NCBI RefSeq assembly: GCF_002343915.1
Contig: NZ_NETK01000001.1
Location: 4,102,001-4,166,000, forward strand
Origin: Nannocystis exedens
Lineage (GTDB): Bacteria; Myxococcota_A; Polyangia; Nannocystales; Nannocystaceae
Reading direction: 5' to 3'
Length of the DNA: 64,000 bases
Each line of letters opens with the position of its first letter. Position 1 is the stretch's first letter. Position numbers and translations under genes: made by a program. Below are positions 22,701-32,131 of the stretch, in pieces. The notes below the pieces were generated by a model. The model was not told where the DNA came from. It saw only the letters and a program-made list of their open reading frames with translations, and did no database searches.

Positions 22701-23339
22701 GTGCCGGCGCGCGAGTTGCCTGCTCCATCGCCCGACGATCTTCGGCGGCATGAGAGCGCCATCGCCGGGCTGCGCGCGCTGCCGGCGGACGCGAAGTCGC
22801 GGGTGCAGCACCGGCTGCAGGCGCTCGAGCATCTGTGGCGCGACATCCCGCCGACGCGGTCGCTCCGACGCTGCGAGCTGCCGCGCCGCGCCGTGGTGCC
22901 GAGCGCGGAGGACGTCGCCTGCGTGGCGCGCTTCGCCGGCCATCCGTCGCCGGAGGTCCGTCGCTGGGTGTTTCAGGCGCTGCGGCACGCGACCCCGCAC
23001 CGCGAACGGCTCGCGCCCGTCGTGCGCGCGGGGCTCGTCGATCCCTCGCCGGTGGTGCAGATCCACGCGGCCTCCGCGGCGCACCGACTCGGGCTGGGCG
23101 AGTCGATCGCGGCGGCGCTGGTGGCGGCCCTGGCCGATCCGGTATGGACGGTCCGCTGGTACGCGGCCGCGGCGCTGGCGACGACGGGCCGGCGCGAGCA
23201 AGCGGCCGCGGCGTTCGCCGCCGCGTTCCCCGAGCGACGGGCAGCACGCGCGAGCGAGTTCGACGTGCACGCGGAGAGGTGGCGCAGGCTGGCGGCCGCG
23301 TTCGACCCGCCGCCGCCGGCGATCGCCGCCCGCCTGTGA
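22701..23339 (+). CDS. HEAT-repeat protein
   Basis: A 212-residue helical protein. Residues about 70-170 hold HEAT-like repeats: DVACVARFAGHPSPEVRRWVFQALRH, PVVRAGLVDPSPVVQIHAASAAHRLG and ALVAALADPVWTVRWYAAAALATTG. Such repeats usually mediate protein contacts. The frame is open upstream to 22608, but the GTG at 22701 (VPARELPAPSPDDL) follows TCCTGAGAGC and gives the best N-terminus. No signal peptide or membrane segment. It converges with the GAF kinase gene; a perfect palindrome lies between their stops. Confidence 0.75.
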   Translation: MPARELPAPSPDDLRRHESAIAGLRALPADAKSRVQHRLQALEHLWRDIPPTRSLRRCELPRRAVVPSAEDVACVARFAGHPSPEVRRWVFQALRHATPHRERLAPVVRAGLVDPSPVVQIHAASAAHRLGLGESIAAALVAALADPVWTVRWYAAAALATTGRREQAAAAFAAAFPERRAARASEFDVHAERWRRLAAAFDPPPPAIAARL

Positions 23340-23424
23340 CCGCTCGCCTGCGGCTGGCCCGCCTGTCGCCGCCTCCTGGGACCGCCGCCCGTACCTTCGC
23401 GGGCGCGCAGACGGATGACCATTC

Positions 23425-23448
23425 GGACATGCTCCTTCGAGCATGTCC
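23425..23448. repeat. Perfect CATG palindrome between convergent genes
   Basis: GGACATGCTC-CTTC-GAGCATGTCC, a perfect 10-bp stem with a 4-nt loop, in the 122-bp gap between the stops at 23339 (+) and 23462 (-). It is followed by a half-site, AATCAGACATCC. Works equally on both strands, which suits a bidirectional 3'-end element. No T-tract. Confidence 0.8.
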
Positions 23449-23461
23449 AATCAGACATCCA

Positions 23462-24673
23462 TCAGATCGGCTCGCGCGGCAGCGTCAGCGTGAAGGTCGA
23501 GCCGCGGCCGGGTTCGCTCTCGGCGACGATGTCGCCGCCCATGAGGCGGGCGTAGCGGCGGCTGATGGCGAGGCCGAGGCCGGTGCCGCGGAGCTCGGCC
23601 TCGTGGTCGCCGTGGACCTGGGAGAAGTCGCGGAACAGCAGGGCGAGCTTGTTCTGGGCGATGCCGACGCCGGTGTCGCGGACGCGTACGGCGATCTGGC
23701 GGTCGCCTGGCTCGAGGGTCACGTCGACCGAGCCGCGCTCGGTGAAGCGGATCGCGTTGGCCACCAGGTTGTAGACGATCTGGCGCACGCGGGTCGGGTC
23801 GGCGACGATCGGCGCCGGGCCGCGGGCGACGTTCAGCGCGACCGAGCGGCCGCGCAGCAGCGGGCGCACGGTCGCCTCGACGTCGGCCAGCAGCTCGCCG
23901 AGGTCGAACGGGCGCGGGCGCAGGCGCGGCTGGTCGAGCTCGAGCTGGGCGTAGCCGAGGATGTCTTCGACGACCTCGAGCAGGTGCGTGCCGGCGCGGT
24001 GGATCGCCCGCAGGTCGTCGGCGGTGCCGTCGAGCTGGCCGACGGGGCCCTCGAGCAGCAGCTCGCTGAGGCCGAGGATCCCGCCGAGCGGGGTGCGCAG
24101 CTCGTGGCCCATGGTGGCGAGGAACACGTCCTTCGCGCGCACGCCGGCGAGCGCCCGGTCGCGCGCGTGGGCGAGGTCGACGAGCTGGCGCCGCAGCTCG
24201 AGCTGGGCGATCACCTGGCGGCCGAGCACCGCGAGGCCCTGGCGCTGCACGGCGTCGAGGCTGCGCGGCACCCGGTCGATGACGCACAGGGTGCCGAGCG
24301 CGAAGCCCTCGGCGTTGACCAGCGGCGCGCCGGCGTAGAAGCGGATGTTCGGCTGCGACGCCACCAGCGGGTTGTCGGCGAAGCGCGGGTCGGCGCTCGC
24401 GTCCTCGACCTCGAACACCCCGCGCTGCAAGATCGCGTGCGAGCAGAAGGCGATGTCGCGCGGCGTCTCGGTCGCGTCGAGCCCGACCCGCGACTTGAAC
24501 CACTGCCGCCCGGCGTCGACCAGGCTGACCAGCGCGATCGGGGTGCCGCACAGCTCCGAGGCGAACCGCGTCAGCTCGTCGAAGTCGGCCTCGGGCGCGC
24601 TGTCGAGGACGGCGTAGCCGCGCAGCGCCGCCAGTCGCTCGGGTTCATCCTGCGGGAGCGGGGCGACCTTCAT
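23462..24673 (-). CDS. GAF-domain sensor histidine kinase
   Basis: A 403-residue soluble kinase. Residues about 10-160 are a GAF domain (SELCGTPIALVSLVDAGRQWFKSRVGL, FCSHAIL, IRFYAGAPLV, LGTLCVIDR), like those of GAF kinases found in many soil bacteria. The HisKA domain carries H190 in MGHELRTPLGG. The HATPase domain has NLVANAIRFTERG, RDTGVGIAQNKL and GTGLGLAISRRYARLMGG. No transmembrane segment is seen. No response regulator is adjacent. The ligand of the GAF domain is unknown. Confidence 0.92.
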   Translation of the reverse strand: MKVAPLPQDEPERLAALRGYAVLDSAPEADFDELTRFASELCGTPIALVSLVDAGRQWFKSRVGLDATETPRDIAFCSHAILQRGVFEVEDASADPRFADNPLVASQPNIRFYAGAPLVNAEGFALGTLCVIDRVPRSLDAVQRQGLAVLGRQVIAQLELRRQLVDLAHARDRALAGVRAKDVFLATMGHELRTPLGGILGLSELLLEGPVGQLDGTADDLRAIHRAGTHLLEVVEDILGYAQLELDQPRLRPRPFDLGELLADVEATVRPLLRGRSVALNVARGPAPIVADPTRVRQIVYNLVANAIRFTERGSVDVTLEPGDRQIAVRVRDTGVGIAQNKLALLFRDFSQVHGDHEAELRGTGLGLAISRRYARLMGGDIVAESEPGRGSTFTLTLPREPI

Positions 24674-24865
24674 GCATCTCAGCGTAGGCGAGCCCGACGG
24701 TGCGCAGCAACACCGTTCCCCGCGGCCGACGGTCGCGCCGTCTGCGCCTGCGCTTCGGGGCGCACCGGAGCTGGCCCTTGAGACATCTGCCGCCGCGCGT
24801 CGCGGACAGCCGTCCGACCTGGCCGTTGCGACAGGTCCTCACGGGCGTCACGGACACGCGTCCGA

Positions 24866-24885
24866 ACATGTCCGTGAGGACATGT
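24866..24885. repeat. Perfect CATG palindrome after kinase stop
   Basis: ACATGTCC-GTGA-GGACATGT is the cleanest copy of the dispersed element, 8 bp downstream of the TPR kinase stop codon (24894-24896, minus strand). It is followed by the half-site CCGAAC. This copy is taken as the family archetype. Confidence 0.8.
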
Positions 24886-24893
24886 CCGAACGG

Positions 24894-27803
24894 TTAGCCG
24901 TTCTTGCGCTCGAGCAGCCAGGCGTCGACGGCCGCGACCATGCGGACGTCGCTGGCGGCGGCGGCGAGGGCGCGGGCCTCCTCGGCCACGTGTTCGGCGC
25001 GCTCGCTCTGGCCGGCGAAGGCCAGCGAGCGGGCCAGGCGGAACGCGCTCGCGTAGCGGAGCGACGGCTGGACCAGTTCGCCGCGAGCGCTGGCGACCGC
25101 GTAGGCGCGCTCGGCGACGGTCACCGCCTCGGTGGTCCGGCCGGCGGTGGCGAGGACCTCCGCGAGCACCTCGAGCGCGCTGGCGATGTAGGGCTCGTCC
25201 TCGCCCCACGCGCGCTCGGCGTCGACCACGGTCGCGCGGATCTCGGCTTCCGCGCCGGCGAGATCGCCCTGGCGCAGCAGCGCCTGCGCCAGCCACACGC
25301 GCAGCCGGAACAGCTCGGGGTGGAGCGGGCGCGCGTCGATCGGCAGGCCCACGGTCGCGCTGGTCGCACCGACGAGGGCGCGGCGGATCTGGCGGGCCGC
25401 CTGCGCCGGGTCGCCGCGCAGCATCAGCGCCTCGACCGCGCCGTTGGTCAGCTGCAGCGCGAGGTGGCTGTCGTCGGGCACGAGGCCGGCGATGCCCAGG
25501 CGCGCGCGCTCGAAGATCGCCGCGGCGGCGTCGGCCTGGCCGTGGCGCAGCGCCAGCATCCCCGCGGAGCGCAGGCTGGCCGCGTACTCGGGGTGGCGCT
25601 GGCAGCAGCCGACCTCGGCGGGCGCGGCGTCGCCGGCGGCGACCAGGGTCTTGTAGTCGACCGTGGTCGCCGGCGTCACGCCCGGGTCGCACAGGCGCTG
25701 GCGGAGGGTCACGAGCGCGCGGTCGACGTGCTGCTCGGCCGTGTCGAGCAGGCCGAGGCTGGTGGCCGCGTCGGAGGCGAGGCGGAACAGCACGCTGACC
25801 TCGGGCAGGTGCGACGAGCCGGCCGCCTCGTGCATGGCGATCGCGCGCTCGAAGTGGCCGAGGGCCTCGGCGTAGCGGCCGGTGGCCAGCGCGACCTCGC
25901 CCTGGGCCTGGGCGAGGGCGGCGCGCTGGGGCGGCGCGCCGCCGCGGGCCAGCAGGGCGTCGACGTGGCGGACCCACCGCTCGGCGGCGATGAAGTCGGC
26001 CAGGTGGACGCCGGTGACCTCGACCAGCTCGGTGGCGGCGGCGATCGCCACCCGCTCGTGGCCCGACTCGAGGGCCGCGAAGTAAGCTGTCTGAAGGGAC
26101 AGCAGCGCGTCCTTCGGCCGGCCGCTGCTGACGAGCACGCGGCCGCGGGTCAGCTCGTAGTCGGCGCGCAGCGGCAGCTGGCCGTCGGGCAGCGCGAGCG
26201 CGTCGAGCACCGCCAGCGCCTCGGGGAACTTGCCGGCGCGGCGGTGGCTCTCGGCGCGGGCGATCGCCGCGTGCTGCTCGGCCAGCGTGCGCGCCAGCTC
26301 GGGGTCGTCGGGCGGGGCGGCGCGGCGCTGCAGCTCGAGCGGGTCGGCGCACGACTGCGGCGACTCGAGCCCGGCCACCAGGTCGGACGCGTGCACCGCG
26401 AACGCCGCGTCGGGCCGGCCGAACAGGTCGAGCACCGCCTTGAAGTCGCGCAGGCGGTCGCCGAGGCAGGCCCGCCGCAGCTCGTACAGCGCGCTCGACT
26501 GCTCGTGGCGGACCTCGGCGGCCACGCAGGCGTCGGCCGCCACCTCGGTCCAGCGCTCGGCGTACTCGTCGTACTGGCGGCGCGCGACCGTCCACGACTG
26601 CGCGACCGTCGGGTCGACCGCGCGCAGCGACGCGCCGACGCCGGCGAAGCGGGCCGGGTTCCACACCTCGGCGATCTCCTGCCGCGCCCGGTCCTCGCAC
26701 ACCTGAATGTTCACACCTGTCTGATAGGACAGCCCCACCCCGACCGCGGCGAACACCGCGGTGAAGCCGGCGGCGGCCAGCCACGCGGTGCGCGGCGGCT
26801 CGACGACGCGGTCGATCGCGGCGATGAGCGCGTCCATCGACGGGTGGCGGTGCTCGGGGCGGACCTGCAGGCCGCGCATCACCGCGGCCCGGAGCGCGCG
26901 CGGGACCCTCGCGCCGCCGGGCTCGCGCAGCTGGCCGGCCAGCACCGCGCGCATCAATTCGGCGAGGCTGTCGCCGGGGAACGGGCGGCTGCGGAACAGC
27001 GCCTCGTAGAGCGCGACGCACAGCGCGAACTGGTCGGAGCGGGCGTCGGCCCGGTCGCCGCGGAACTGCTCCGGGGCCATGTAGGCCGGCGTGCCGACCA
27101 GCGAGCCGGTGATCGTCAGCGACGCGTCGAGGGGGCGCATGCCGGCCGAGCCGGAGCCGGAGCCGAAGCTGAGCTCGGGGTCGCGGGTCCGCTCGAGGTC
27201 GGCGAACAGCTGCGGGTCGCCCTCGGCGCGGGCCAGGCCGAAGTCGAGCACGCGGACGCGCCCGTCGTCGCCGACCATCGCGTTCTGCGGCTTGAAGTCG
27301 CGGTGGACCAGCCCGGCCTCGTGGGCGGCGGCCAGGCCCGAGGCGGCCTGGCGGAACACGTCGACGATCTCGCGCCAGGTCCTTTGCTGTCTCTTGAGCC
27401 ATGTACTCAAGGTCACGCCGTGGACGAACTCCATGGCGACGTAGACCTGGTCGAGGTGGGTGCCGACCTCGTGGACGCTGACGATGTTGGGGTGGGACAG
27501 GCGGGCCATCGCCTGGGCCTCGCGCAGCAGGCGGGTGCGGGCCTCGGGCGTGGAGGCGGCGCCGGCCTCGGAGTGGAGCAGCTTGACCGCGACCTTGCGC
27601 TCGAGCTCCTCGTCGTAGGCGGCGTAGACGACCCCGGTGCCGCCGCGGCCGAGCTCGCGCAGCACCGTGAAGCGGCCGATCTTCGCCGGCGCGGCCGGCT
27701 CGTCGAACAGGCTGGCCATGATCGCCTGCTTGACGCGCTCGTTGGCGAAGTCGCCCTCGACCTGCGGGCGCAGGGCCTCCGGGAAGATGGTCGGGCCGGT
27801 CAT
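24894..27803 (-). CDS. Membrane-anchored Ser/Thr kinase with TPR-rich C-terminus (second of pair)
   Basis: A 969-residue kinase. Catalytic domain about 44-310: GRGGTGVVY, K74, HRDFKPQN (D169), DFG 187-189, MAPEQF. One membrane helix at about 338-363 (AAAGFTAVFAAVGVGLSY), then ~600 helical residues with TPR-like units and a conserved Cys/Trp-containing start (CEDRARQEIAEVWNPARF). Its ATG (27803-27801) overlaps the stop of the upstream kinase (ATGA), so the two are translationally coupled. The pair is clearly paralogous (IGRFTVLRELGRGGTGVVYA in both). Substrates unknown. Confidence 0.93.
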   Translation of the reverse strand: MTGPTIFPEALRPQVEGDFANERVKQAIMASLFDEPAAPAKIGRFTVLRELGRGGTGVVYAAYDEELERKVAVKLLHSEAGAASTPEARTRLLREAQAMARLSHPNIVSVHEVGTHLDQVYVAMEFVHGVTLSTWLKRQQRTWREIVDVFRQAASGLAAAHEAGLVHRDFKPQNAMVGDDGRVRVLDFGLARAEGDPQLFADLERTRDPELSFGSGSGSAGMRPLDASLTITGSLVGTPAYMAPEQFRGDRADARSDQFALCVALYEALFRSRPFPGDSLAELMRAVLAGQLREPGGARVPRALRAAVMRGLQVRPEHRHPSMDALIAAIDRVVEPPRTAWLAAAGFTAVFAAVGVGLSYQTGVNIQVCEDRARQEIAEVWNPARFAGVGASLRAVDPTVAQSWTVARRQYDEYAERWTEVAADACVAAEVRHEQSSALYELRRACLGDRLRDFKAVLDLFGRPDAAFAVHASDLVAGLESPQSCADPLELQRRAAPPDDPELARTLAEQHAAIARAESHRRAGKFPEALAVLDALALPDGQLPLRADYELTRGRVLVSSGRPKDALLSLQTAYFAALESGHERVAIAAATELVEVTGVHLADFIAAERWVRHVDALLARGGAPPQRAALAQAQGEVALATGRYAEALGHFERAIAMHEAAGSSHLPEVSVLFRLASDAATSLGLLDTAEQHVDRALVTLRQRLCDPGVTPATTVDYKTLVAAGDAAPAEVGCCQRHPEYAASLRSAGMLALRHGQADAAAAIFERARLGIAGLVPDDSHLALQLTNGAVEALMLRGDPAQAARQIRRALVGATSATVGLPIDARPLHPELFRLRVWLAQALLRQGDLAGAEAEIRATVVDAERAWGEDEPYIASALEVLAEVLATAGRTTEAVTVAERAYAVASARGELVQPSLRYASAFRLARSLAFAGQSERAEHVAEEARALAAAASDVRMVAAVDAWLLERKNG

Positions 27804-30673
27804 CGCTGGCCTCCGCGCTTCATCGCCTGCTTGGTGAGGAACTCGTCGATCTCCGACATCCACTCCTTCGCGTCCTTGCGCTGCTTGAGCGCGAAGGCCC
27901 GGGCCTCGTACGCCAGCTCGACCGCGCGCCGGTCCTCGCCGACCTCGGCCAGCGCCGCCGCGAGGTGCCAGATCGCGTAGTAGTGCCAGTGCTCGTTGGC
28001 CGGGTTGGGGTCGCGGCGGGTCAGCGCCAGCGCCCGCTCCGCGTAGGCCACCGCCCGCTCCGCGAGCCCCTCGAGGCGGCTCAGCCCGCTCAGGTTGAGC
28101 AGCACCTGCGTCAGCCGCGGGTCGACGGGGCCCCAGCTCTTCTCGGCCCGCGCCAGCGTGGCGGTCAGCTCGGCCTCGGCCTCGACCGGGCGCTTCAGGT
28201 GGTGCAGCAGCATGCCGAGGTAGTTGTGCATCTCGTAGCTGTCGCCGAGCAGGCGGTCGCTCGAGCGCTCGAGCACGGCGATCGCCTCGCGCGCCGGCTG
28301 CTCGGCCAGCTCGAGCCGCTTCATCGCCTCGTAGGTGTAGCTCGTGTTGGCCCACAGGGTCATGTAGACGTGGTTGCGCTGGTTCGGCAGGTCGACCGCG
28401 GCGTCGAGCGCCTGCTTGAACACCGCCAGCGCGCGCTCGTACTGGCCGTCGACGCGCAGCGCCAGGCCGAGGCTGTTGTGGATCATCGCCACATCGGGGT
28501 GCTGGGGCCCGAGCTTGTCGCGCATGATGGCGAGCGCGCGCTCCTGCTGGGCGATGCCCTGCTTGGTCTCGCTGTTGTTGATCAGGTGGTCGCCGTAGAA
28601 GCGCAGCGCCCGGGCGAAGTCGATGGTCTTCTCCTGGTCGGCCTCGTGGTAGAGGCGCATCGCCTCGACGAGGGCCTTGCGGGCCTCGCCGTGCTCGCGA
28701 GCGAGGTTGGCGATCGCCCCGCGGATCGTCAGCGCGCGGGCGCGGCGGATCGGGTCGCCGCTGCGGGCCGCGTAGATCTCGGCGTGCTTGAGCCAGTCGC
28801 GGCTGGCGAACGCGTCGGACAGGCGGCGGCCGACCACGTAGGCGAGGCGCGTCGCGGCGTCGATCGCCACCTCCTGGTGGCCGGCGGCGATGGCGACGAA
28901 GAACGCGTCCTCGAAGCTGGCGCGGGCGCCGAGGTAGTCGCCGTCGTTCTCGCGCACCGAGCCGCGGCGGAACGCCAGCTCGGCCTGCACCGGCGGGTAG
29001 TCGGCCCCGGCCGCGGCCGCCTCGGCGGCGTCGAGCAGCGCCAGCGCCTCGGCGAAGCGGCCGGTCAGCTCGAGCGTCTCGGCCCGCCCGAGCTCGGCGC
29101 GGGCCGCCGCCACCTTGTCGGCCACCGCCGGGTCGGGCGGCCGCACCTTGGCCCGCAGGTACTTGTCGTCGCTGCACTGGGCGATGCTCGGCAGCATCGC
29201 CGTCAGCTCGTCGGCCTTGGCGACCAGCATGTCGTCGGGCCGCTCGAACATGTCGATCGCCGCGGCCAGGCGGTCGCGCCGCTCGCCGAGGCAGGTCATG
29301 CGCAGGTCGAGCTGCTCGGCCGACTCCTGCCGGCACGCCTCGCCGTAGGCCGCGGCCCACTTGGCGCCGTACGCGTCGAACGCCGCCGCCGCGCGCGACC
29401 ACGCCGCCTCGGCCTGGGCCACCCCCGACGCCTGCGCGACCTCGGCCAGCCGCTCGCGGACGCCGTGGTTCCACACCGCCGACAGCCGCTCCTCGCCGCT
29501 GCACGCCTCGGCGAACGCACCTGTCTGATAGGCCAGGCCGACGCCGCCGCCGACCAGGGCCGCCGCCACGCCGGCGGCGATCGCCCAGCTGCGGCGCGCC
29601 GGCGGGCGGGCGAACTTCGCCAGCTCGGCCAGCAGCGGGCGCATGCTCGGCCAGCGCGCGTCGGGGTCGCGGGAGAGGCCGCGCAGCAGCAGCGCGCGGA
29701 CGGCCCGCGGCACCCCGGCCGGCGCCGGCACGTCGCGCACCTGGCCGGACAGCACGCTCGACATCAGCTCGGCCAGGGTGTCGCCCTTGAACGGGCGCTC
29801 GCGGAAGGCCGCCTCGAACAGGGCGACGCAGAACGCGAACTGGTCGGCGCGCGCGTCGACGCGGCCGCCGAGGAACTGCTCCGGGGACATGTACGCCGGC
29901 GTGCCGAGCATGACGCCGGTGACGGTGATCGAGGCGTCGAGCGAGCGCAGGTTGGCGACCGCGGAGGTGTGCTCCTCGGCGGGTCGCATGTCCCCGAGGC
30001 CAGGTGCCGGCCCGGGCTCGAGCTCGGCGCGGGCCAGGCCGAAGTCGAGCACGCGCGCGCGGCCGTCGGTGCCGACCATCACGTTGGCCGGCTTGAAGTC
30101 GCGGTGGACCAGCCCGGCCTCGTGGGCCGCGGCCAGGCCCGTCCCGGCCTGCACGAACATCGCCGCGATCTCGGCGAAGCTGCGCCGCTGCCTCTTGAGC
30201 CAGGCGTGCAGCGTCATGCCGTGGACGAACTCCATCGCCACGTAGACCTGGCGGCCGAACGTCCCGACCTCGTGGACGCCGACGATGTTGGCGTGCGACA
30301 CCCGGGCCATCGCCTGCGCCTCGCGCATCAGGCGGGCGCGCGCGACGTCCTCGCGGGTCTCGGAGTGCAGCAGCTTGACCGCGACCTTGCGGTCGAGCTG
30401 CTCGTCGAAGGCGGCGTAGACGACCCCGGTGCCGCCGCGCCCGAGCTCGCGGAGCACGGTGAAGCGGCCGATCTTCGCCGGCGCGGGCGCGTCCTCGACG
30501 CGCGGCGGGCGGGCGATCGGCCGCGTGTCGGCGGGCGCGACCGGGATCATCGTGGGCGCGTTCGGGTCGACCTGTCGCCCGTCCGGTGTGGCCCCGGCCG
30601 GCGTGTGCTGCAGCGTCGGCTCCCCCGACGAGGAGGACGACAACGCGCGGATTCGGTCTCGGAGCCCTGGCAT
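27800..30673 (-). CDS. Membrane-anchored Ser/Thr kinase with TPR-rich C-terminus (first of pair)
   Basis: A 957-residue kinase. A Ser/Pro-rich N-terminal extension of ~65 residues (ALSSSSSGEPT) precedes the catalytic domain: GRGGTGVVY, K100, HRDFKPAN (D192), DFG 210-212, MSPEQF. A membrane helix (AIAAGVAAALVGGGVGLAYQ) follows, then TPR-type repeats with good consensus (ALAIMRDKLGPQHPDVAMIHNSLGLALRVDG). The open frame reaches 30907; MPGLRDRIR at 30673 is the most natural start, MLRFRRSEK at 30760 is possible. The 755 bp upstream are empty, then comes a divergent sigma factor, a plausible regulator by context only. Confidence 0.92.
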   Translation of the reverse strand: MPGLRDRIRALSSSSSGEPTLQHTPAGATPDGRQVDPNAPTMIPVAPADTRPIARPPRVEDAPAPAKIGRFTVLRELGRGGTGVVYAAFDEQLDRKVAVKLLHSETREDVARARLMREAQAMARVSHANIVGVHEVGTFGRQVYVAMEFVHGMTLHAWLKRQRRSFAEIAAMFVQAGTGLAAAHEAGLVHRDFKPANVMVGTDGRARVLDFGLARAELEPGPAPGLGDMRPAEEHTSAVANLRSLDASITVTGVMLGTPAYMSPEQFLGGRVDARADQFAFCVALFEAAFRERPFKGDTLAELMSSVLSGQVRDVPAPAGVPRAVRALLLRGLSRDPDARWPSMRPLLAELAKFARPPARRSWAIAAGVAAALVGGGVGLAYQTGAFAEACSGEERLSAVWNHGVRERLAEVAQASGVAQAEAAWSRAAAAFDAYGAKWAAAYGEACRQESAEQLDLRMTCLGERRDRLAAAIDMFERPDDMLVAKADELTAMLPSIAQCSDDKYLRAKVRPPDPAVADKVAAARAELGRAETLELTGRFAEALALLDAAEAAAAGADYPPVQAELAFRRGSVRENDGDYLGARASFEDAFFVAIAAGHQEVAIDAATRLAYVVGRRLSDAFASRDWLKHAEIYAARSGDPIRRARALTIRGAIANLAREHGEARKALVEAMRLYHEADQEKTIDFARALRFYGDHLINNSETKQGIAQQERALAIMRDKLGPQHPDVAMIHNSLGLALRVDGQYERALAVFKQALDAAVDLPNQRNHVYMTLWANTSYTYEAMKRLELAEQPAREAIAVLERSSDRLLGDSYEMHNYLGMLLHHLKRPVEAEAELTATLARAEKSWGPVDPRLTQVLLNLSGLSRLEGLAERAVAYAERALALTRRDPNPANEHWHYYAIWHLAAALAEVGEDRRAVELAYEARAFALKQRKDAKEWMSEIDEFLTKQAMKRGGQR

Positions 30674-31428
30674 GGCGGCCGCTTTCAGGGTGCTGTCCCG
30701 GAAGGGGGCTGCTGGATCGCGGCCCCGGGAACTTTTTTCGCTACGGCGGAACCGGAGCATGGTGACGGGGCCATCCCGGCCGAGGAAGTCCGCCTTCGCG
30801 GAGTTGCCCCGCCCGACGCCCGGCCCCCGTACGCGCACGAACGCGCCGTTCTTCCCCGCTGCCGCACCGCGGCAGCCAAGCGGGCCGGGTCTGCGGCGAG
30901 CGGCCACGGGCGCGGAAACCGTGGGCGAGATCGCGCAAACGCGCTGGGGGCCGCGTTCCCCTGCCCGTGAGCACGGCGTGCGAAATCGCTCATCCTTGTC
31001 CGACCTCCTCTGCCCCGTCGTGCCGGCCCAGAGAGGGTCGCGGCGGTGGCCAGGGGGATCGCTCGCGCCGCTCGAGTCGAGCTGCGTCGCGGCGGCCCCT
31101 CGGACCTCGGGGACTCGGGCCGGTCACGAATCCCGCGAACCCTCCGGCGCCCGCGGGCGCCCGCGATCGATCGAGCCAGGCGCAGCGGCGGCCCGACGCC
31201 GGCCGCCCGGCGAGCGAGCGTCGCGAGTCGGTCGCGCCTCGCGGCGGCGCGGCGTGCCGCGGCCATGGCTCCATTCGCAGGACGTCCTGCCGCGAGCTTC
31301 GCCGGCGACTCCGGACCACGCGATCGCCAATCGCCTCGCGCGCGCTCGCGGCGGCGCCGGCGGGATTGCGCCTGGGCCCGCTGGCGTCGGTCAGCAGCGG
31401 CGCGGCAGTCTGTTAGCATCGCGGCCCG
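30674..31428. other. 755-bp divergent gap without a recognisable gene
   Basis: Between the kinase pair and the sigma factor gene. Arg- and Pro-rich open frames occur on both strands but none looks like a protein family. This must carry the promoters of both units; I could not single out convincing -35/-10 pairs. No palindrome of the dispersed family is seen here, which fits its bias to 3' ends. Confidence 0.5.
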
Positions 31429-32055
31429 GTGGTCGAGGACAGCGACGCGGCGCTCGTGGACGCCTGGCGTGGCGGCGATCGGGAGGCGGGGAAGCGCCTG
31501 TTCCAGCGCCACTACGCCGCGATCGCGCGGTTCTTCCGCAACAAGGTCGGCGAGGCGGGGCCGGACCTGATCCAGCGGACCTTCCTCGCCTGCCTCGAGG
31601 GCCGCGAGCGCTTCCGCCACGAGGCGGCCTTTCGCAGCTACCTGTTCGCCATCGCCTACAAGATGCTGTGCAAGCACTACCGCGAGCAGCGGCGCGACGA
31701 GGCGCGGGTCGACTTCGCGGAGGACTCGGCGCACGAGCTGTCGTCGCCGATCAGCGCGGTCGCGGCGCGGCAGGAGCAGCGGCTGCTGCTCGAGGGCCTG
31801 CGGCGGCTGCCGGTCGACTACCAGGTCGTGCTCGAGCTGCACTACTGGGAGGGCATCAGCGCGGCCGAGCTGGCCGAGGTGCTTTCTATCCCGGTCGGCA
31901 CCGCCAAGACCCGCCTGCGCCGCGGCCGGGAGCTGCTCGAAGCGCGCCTGCGCGAGCTCAGCACCTCGGCGGTGCTGCTGCAGAGCACCCTCGCCAACCT
32001 CGACGCCTGGGCCGCCCGCCTGCGCGTCCAGGTGCTGGGCGACGAGCCGGAGTAA
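31429..32055 (+). CDS. ECF-type RNA polymerase sigma factor
   Basis: A 208-residue sigma-70-family protein. Region 2 (about 15-85) reads LFQRHYAAIARFFRNKV through FRSYLFAIAYKMLCKHYRE, and region 4 (about 120-185) has LRRLPVDYQVVLELHYWEGISAAELAEVL with IPVGTAKTRLRRGRELL. No anti-sigma gene is next to it. The GTG at 31429 starts the family match. It diverges from two TPR kinase genes; sigma/kinase neighbourhoods are common in myxobacteria. A 16-bp perfect hairpin follows the gene at 32091. Confidence 0.92.
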   Translation: MVEDSDAALVDAWRGGDREAGKRLFQRHYAAIARFFRNKVGEAGPDLIQRTFLACLEGRERFRHEAAFRSYLFAIAYKMLCKHYREQRRDEARVDFAEDSAHELSSPISAVAARQEQRLLLEGLRRLPVDYQVVLELHYWEGISAAELAEVLSIPVGTAKTRLRRGRELLEARLRELSTSAVLLQSTLANLDAWAARLRVQVLGDEPE

Positions 32056-32090
32056 TTTCTTACCGAGCCGCTGCCCCGGTCGGCTTCGAT

Positions 32091-32131
32091 ATGTCCGAAA
32101 GGACAGAAGTTTAACCTGTCCTTTCGGACAT
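32091..32131 (+). terminator. 16-bp perfect hairpin after sigma gene (two family palindromes facing)
   Basis: ATGTCCGAAAGGACAG (32091-32106), loop AAGTTTAAC, CTGTCCTTTCGGACAT (32116-32131): a perfect 16-bp inverted repeat 35 bp after the sigma factor stop. Each arm is itself a small hairpin (TGTCC-GAAA-GGACA) of the dispersed family, so it looks like two copies in opposite orientation. Its placement suggests transcription termination or mRNA end protection. There is no T-tract. Confidence 0.65.

Noticed and set aside
24672..27980. 1102-codon plus-strand open frame across the kinase pair
   Set aside because: It is antisense to two kinase genes with clear catalytic motifs; its translation is rich in His/Arg/Gly/Val without domains.
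27965..30970. 1001-codon plus-strand open frame
   Set aside because: Shadow of the upstream TPR kinase on the minus strand; composition typical of antisense frames in GC-rich genes.
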